Shown here: one piece after another, positions 61,465 to 64,000 of the stretch
Numbering within the stretch: the stretch's first letter is position 1
Layout of the letters: every line of letters begins with the position of its first letter
Assembly: GCA_023390115.1 (NCBI GenBank)
Contig: JAEWDM010000019.1
Coordinates: 1 to 64,000 of the forward strand
Length of the DNA stretch: 64,000 nucleotides
Direction of reading: 5' to 3'
From: Bacillota bacterium
Lineage (GTDB): Bacteria; Bacillota; Clostridia; Acetivibrionales; DSM-27016
Translations under genes and position numbers: made by a program
Notes under the pieces: model-generated
What the model was told of the DNA's origin: nothing
The model's database searches: none
What the model saw: only the letters and a program-made list of their open reading frames with translations

Positions 61465-63762
61465 TTAAGAGATAAGACTTTTTCCGGCTGTCTCCCGCTC
61501 CCTTGCCAGAGGCATGGTTATACTGGCCTTGAATAAATCCCCGTCAATAACAATATCAAGCCTGCCTCCCTGTAGCTCTGCAAGGCTTTTTGCTATTGAC
61601 AGCCCCAGACCGGAGCCTTCGGTGGTGCGCGACTCCTCCCCTCTTACAAAGCGTTCCAGCAGTTGATCGGGCTCAACGTCAAGAGGATTTTCCGAAATGT
61701 TTTTTATTGTTATAGCCCCATATTCGGGTGTATGCTCAATATCTATATAAACTCTGGAGTTTTTCTGAGAGTATTTCACGACATTGGAGAGTAAATTATC
61801 CATAGCTCTCCACATGAGTCTTCCATCCGCATAAATTATTACGGGCTTTTCGGTTGCTTTAATACGAACTTCCAGCCCCCTGTCAATTATTTTGTCCCGG
61901 AACTCCGCTTCAGCCTGCATGATAAGGGCGTGGAGATCAACTCCGTCAAGGCTTACAGCAATATTGCCGCTTGCGGCCTTGGATGCCTCAATCAGGTCCT
62001 CTATAAGCTGCTTCAGCCTTGATGATTTTTCGTCAAGTATTTCTATATACCTTCTAGTGTCCTCCCCGGGATTTCCCTTTTTGAGAAGATCGACATAGCT
62101 GATAATTGAAGTAAGCGGGGTTTTAAGATCGTGAGATACATTCGTAATAAGCTCTGTCTTAAGCCTTTCTCCCTTTACAGCTTCGGAAACAGCCTTTCTA
62201 AGTCCTGACTGTATATTCTGGATATCCCATGCAAAACCCGCAAAGGCTGCGGAAGCGTGAGGCTTTTCAAGGTATATCTCGAGATTCCCTCTCGATATTT
62301 CCTTTACCCAGCCCATTATGTCCGACAGAGACACCAGTGCCTTCAGCACCAGATATACCGAGATTATGTTCAGCAGTATAAGCAATACAAGCGTTAAAGG
62401 CCCGGTGTCATGTCCGTCAATTATCATGGCGGCAAACAGTATTCCGTTCATAAGTCCGTAGCCAAGGAGGAATAATATTACTACAAGCCTGAATTTCACA
62501 TTAAAGCAAAAGCTTGCAAATTTTACAACCATCCTTGAAAAGGTATAAATAAAGGTATGCTTTATAAATGAATGGCTCCTTATATGCCTCGCCATGCTTA
62601 AAATATAGCTTAGCGCTATAAGCAGGTCAACAGACAGAACGCAGAACACCCCTGCAAGCTCCCAGATATCCTCCCAATCATAAAAAATCTCTTTAAGCAA
62701 AATCACTGAAATGACTGCAGCAAATATGGCAAGCACGGTATGAATATCATTGTAAAGCCTGTCAATGGGCTTAAGTCGTATCTGTCCATCCTTTTCTCCT
62801 CGTCCGGCGGAAATTATAAGGCATATAAAGCAGAACAGCCCTATGATAAAGGACAGTATTGCTATGGCAATAAAAGCCGGCATAAGCTTATGCGCCGTTG
62901 CATGTCTTTGCTGAGCTTCATAGAAGGCGTCACCCGCAGAAAGCGGCTCGCCCACCGCGGCATACAGTTCAAGCCCCGTTCCCTTCAAAGCTTCTGTGAG
63001 ACCCATATCAACGATATGAATAAAATTTAACGGAACAGCCTCTTCATAGTCCCCGGCTAAATGCACGTAAATTTTCTGTGCCTTAAGTTTACTTATTGCA
63101 TTTTCAACATTAAAATCTCCATCGGTGTTTACATTAGTTAAGGCAGCTCCGGTTTTAATGTCAATCACCATATACTGAAAATTAACCCAGGAATCAATCT
63201 CTGTCTTTACTTCTTTAAACCTTCCCAGATGCTCCTTAAGCATGTTTTGCCTTATAAGCTCCACCTCTTCCGGGGTTACTTCCTCGTCTGACGTATCCGG
63301 GGCAGAAGGCTGCGATCGGGACGATTCGTATGTTGGGACCTTTTCATTGCTTTGCTCCGTCTCGTCTATTGCCTCGTAGGTTTTGGCCGTCGCAGTCATA
63401 GGCTCCTCGGCCGAAGCTGCCTGTCTTAGCTCACTCCTGATTCTCTCCAGCTCTTCGTCCCTTTTTCTCTCAGCCAGCTCCCTCTTCCCCTGCTCCATCA
63501 TTTCTGCGGTAATCGTATTACCACCCTTTATATATTCCTCACTCCTTAGCGTTACTCCATAGTCAAAGGCATGAAATACATTTTCTCTGAATTCCTGTAT
63601 GTATTTGGAGGTTTCAAAATAATTTTCTTCCCTTATCTCATCATAATACCACACCAAAAACACCATTGAAGCAAATAACGCTGCAAAGGCCGCCCATATA
63701 AGAAATACCGACACAGTCTTCGCCGCCTTTGAGTATTTAATATTTTTCAATTTTATATCCAA
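61465..63762 (-). CDS. Sensor histidine kinase
   Basis: Membrane sensor kinase of about 765 residues: one helix (about 18-42), an extracellular domain of roughly 250 residues containing a stretch rich in Glu, Arg, Thr and Ser of low complexity, five to six more helices (about 295-495), a HAMP-like linker, the His-phosphorylation domain ITNVSHDLKTPLTSIISYVDLL, then an ATPase domain with DNLLSNVVKYS and EGSGLGLSIAKSLAELQGG. It pairs with the regulator encoded just upstream. The start is uncertain: no ATG lies after the regulator stop; TTG 63762 (or 63750) behind GGGG seems best. ATG 63810 would overlap the regulator by 74 bases. Confidence 0.88.
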   Translation of the reverse strand: MDIKLKNIKYSKAAKTVSVFLIWAAFAALFASMVFLVWYYDEIREENYFETSKYIQEFRENVFHAFDYGVTLRSEEYIKGGNTITAEMMEQGKRELAERKRDEELERIRSELRQAASAEEPMTATAKTYEAIDETEQSNEKVPTYESSRSQPSAPDTSDEEVTPEEVELIRQNMLKEHLGRFKEVKTEIDSWVNFQYMVIDIKTGAALTNVNTDGDFNVENAISKLKAQKIYVHLAGDYEEAVPLNFIHIVDMGLTEALKGTGLELYAAVGEPLSAGDAFYEAQQRHATAHKLMPAFIAIAILSFIIGLFCFICLIISAGRGEKDGQIRLKPIDRLYNDIHTVLAIFAAVISVILLKEIFYDWEDIWELAGVFCVLSVDLLIALSYILSMARHIRSHSFIKHTFIYTFSRMVVKFASFCFNVKFRLVVILFLLGYGLMNGILFAAMIIDGHDTGPLTLVLLILLNIISVYLVLKALVSLSDIMGWVKEISRGNLEIYLEKPHASAAFAGFAWDIQNIQSGLRKAVSEAVKGERLKTELITNVSHDLKTPLTSIISYVDLLKKGNPGEDTRRYIEILDEKSSRLKQLIEDLIEASKAASGNIAVSLDGVDLHALIMQAEAEFRDKIIDRGLEVRIKATEKPVIIYADGRLMWRAMDNLLSNVVKYSQKNSRVYIDIEHTPEYGAITIKNISENPLDVEPDQLLERFVRGEESRTTEGSGLGLSIAKSLAELQGGRLDIVIDGDLFKASITMPLARERETAGKSLIS

Positions 63763-64000
63763 TTCCCCACACCACCTTAAGATATTTTGGCTCCTTAGGA
63801 TTAATTTCAAGCTTTTCGCGTATGCGCCTTATATGTACCGCAACAGTATTCTCAACGGAAAATGATGGCTCGCTCCATACCCTTTCATATATCTCATTAA
63901 TGGAAAATACCTTACCCATATTTTCCATAAGCAGCTTGACAATGCGGTATTCTATAGGCGTAAGCCTCACAAATTCCCCGTCAACCCTTACCTCCTTAAG
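63737..64000 (-). CDS. OmpR-type response regulator, C-terminal part (partial, runs off right edge)
   Basis: The frame is open to the right edge. The visible 87 residues form a winged-helix DNA-binding domain (RLTPIEYRIVKLLMENMGKVFSINEIYERVW, then VAVHIRRIREKLEINPKEPKYLKVVWGIGYKIEKY). This is the standard C-terminal half of OmpR/PhoB regulators; the receiver domain lies outside the window. It overlaps or abuts the histidine kinase gene, its likely partner. Confidence 0.93.
   Translation of the reverse strand, partial: LKEVRVDGEFVRLTPIEYRIVKLLMENMGKVFSINEIYERVWSEPSFSVENTVAVHIRRIREKLEINPKEPKYLKVVWGIGYKIEKY

Noticed and set aside
1..64000. CRISPR arrays, tRNA/rRNA genes, prophage or transposon genes
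   Set aside because: No regularly spaced repeats, RNA gene signatures or mobile-element proteins were recognised on either strand.

Overview
The window looks like a chromosomal segment of an anaerobic, moderately low-GC, cellulosome-forming clostridium (Ruminiclostridium/Acetivibrio-type; genus not fixed). The pointers are a secreted CE2-type esterase with a type I dockerin, a HydABC-type [FeFe] hydrogenase, clostridial-style strong ribosome binding sites, and two secondary-metabolite loci. Almost everything is on the minus strand, so operons read right to left. No tRNA, rRNA, CRISPR array or insertion sequence was seen.

1-23,755 (minus): a hybrid NRPS/PKS operon that continues past the left edge. 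In transcription order: type II thioesterase, SyrD-like ABC exporter, a C45-type Ntn-hydrolase lipoprotein, a small membrane protein, a second C45 lipoprotein, a 3,285-residue megasynthase (fatty acyl-AMP ligase-PCP-C-A-PCP-KS-KR-DH-ACP), a KS-(relic AT)-ACP protein, a C-A-PCP protein, a free-standing acyltransferase, and the N-terminal docking domain of another NRPS. Specificity codes read by eye suggest Gly and then Ser. The expected backbone is fatty acyl-Gly-(reduced malonyl unit)-(malonyl unit)-Ser-..., with malonyl groups supplied in trans. A strong sigma-A-type promoter lies at 23,952-23,980.

24,161-40,612 (minus): a RiPP locus of the type NCBI annotates as 'Clo7bot'. It holds a 68-residue Cys-rich precursor peptide, a radical SAM/SPASM maturase, a TIGR04066-type maturation protein, an acyl-carrier-related protein without the phosphopantetheine serine, a cytoplasmic S8 protease, an ABC exporter, four sugar-type solute-binding lipoproteins, two sugar-type permeases, and a MacA/MacB-like pair without an ATPase. 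The product and chemistry of this gene set are, to my knowledge, uncharacterised. It is my best candidate for the undescribed system. Two near-matching promoter modules and two hairpins around the precursor gene organise its expression.

40,952-50,741: a dockerin-bearing CE2 esterase; an AnfO-like protein without nitrogenase genes nearby; a split cobalamin-dependent methionine synthase (catalytic part plus separate reactivation protein); a small plus-strand ORF behind a promoter with two LexA-like boxes; and a ppx-ppk polyphosphate operon.

51,037-64,000: a plus-strand orphan protein, a GGDEF/HD-GYP membrane protein, the hydrogenase operon hydC-hydB-hydA with a Rex-type operator, a MATE efflux pump, an LtaS-like enzyme, and a two-component system cut by the right edge. 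Several intrinsic terminators separate these units.
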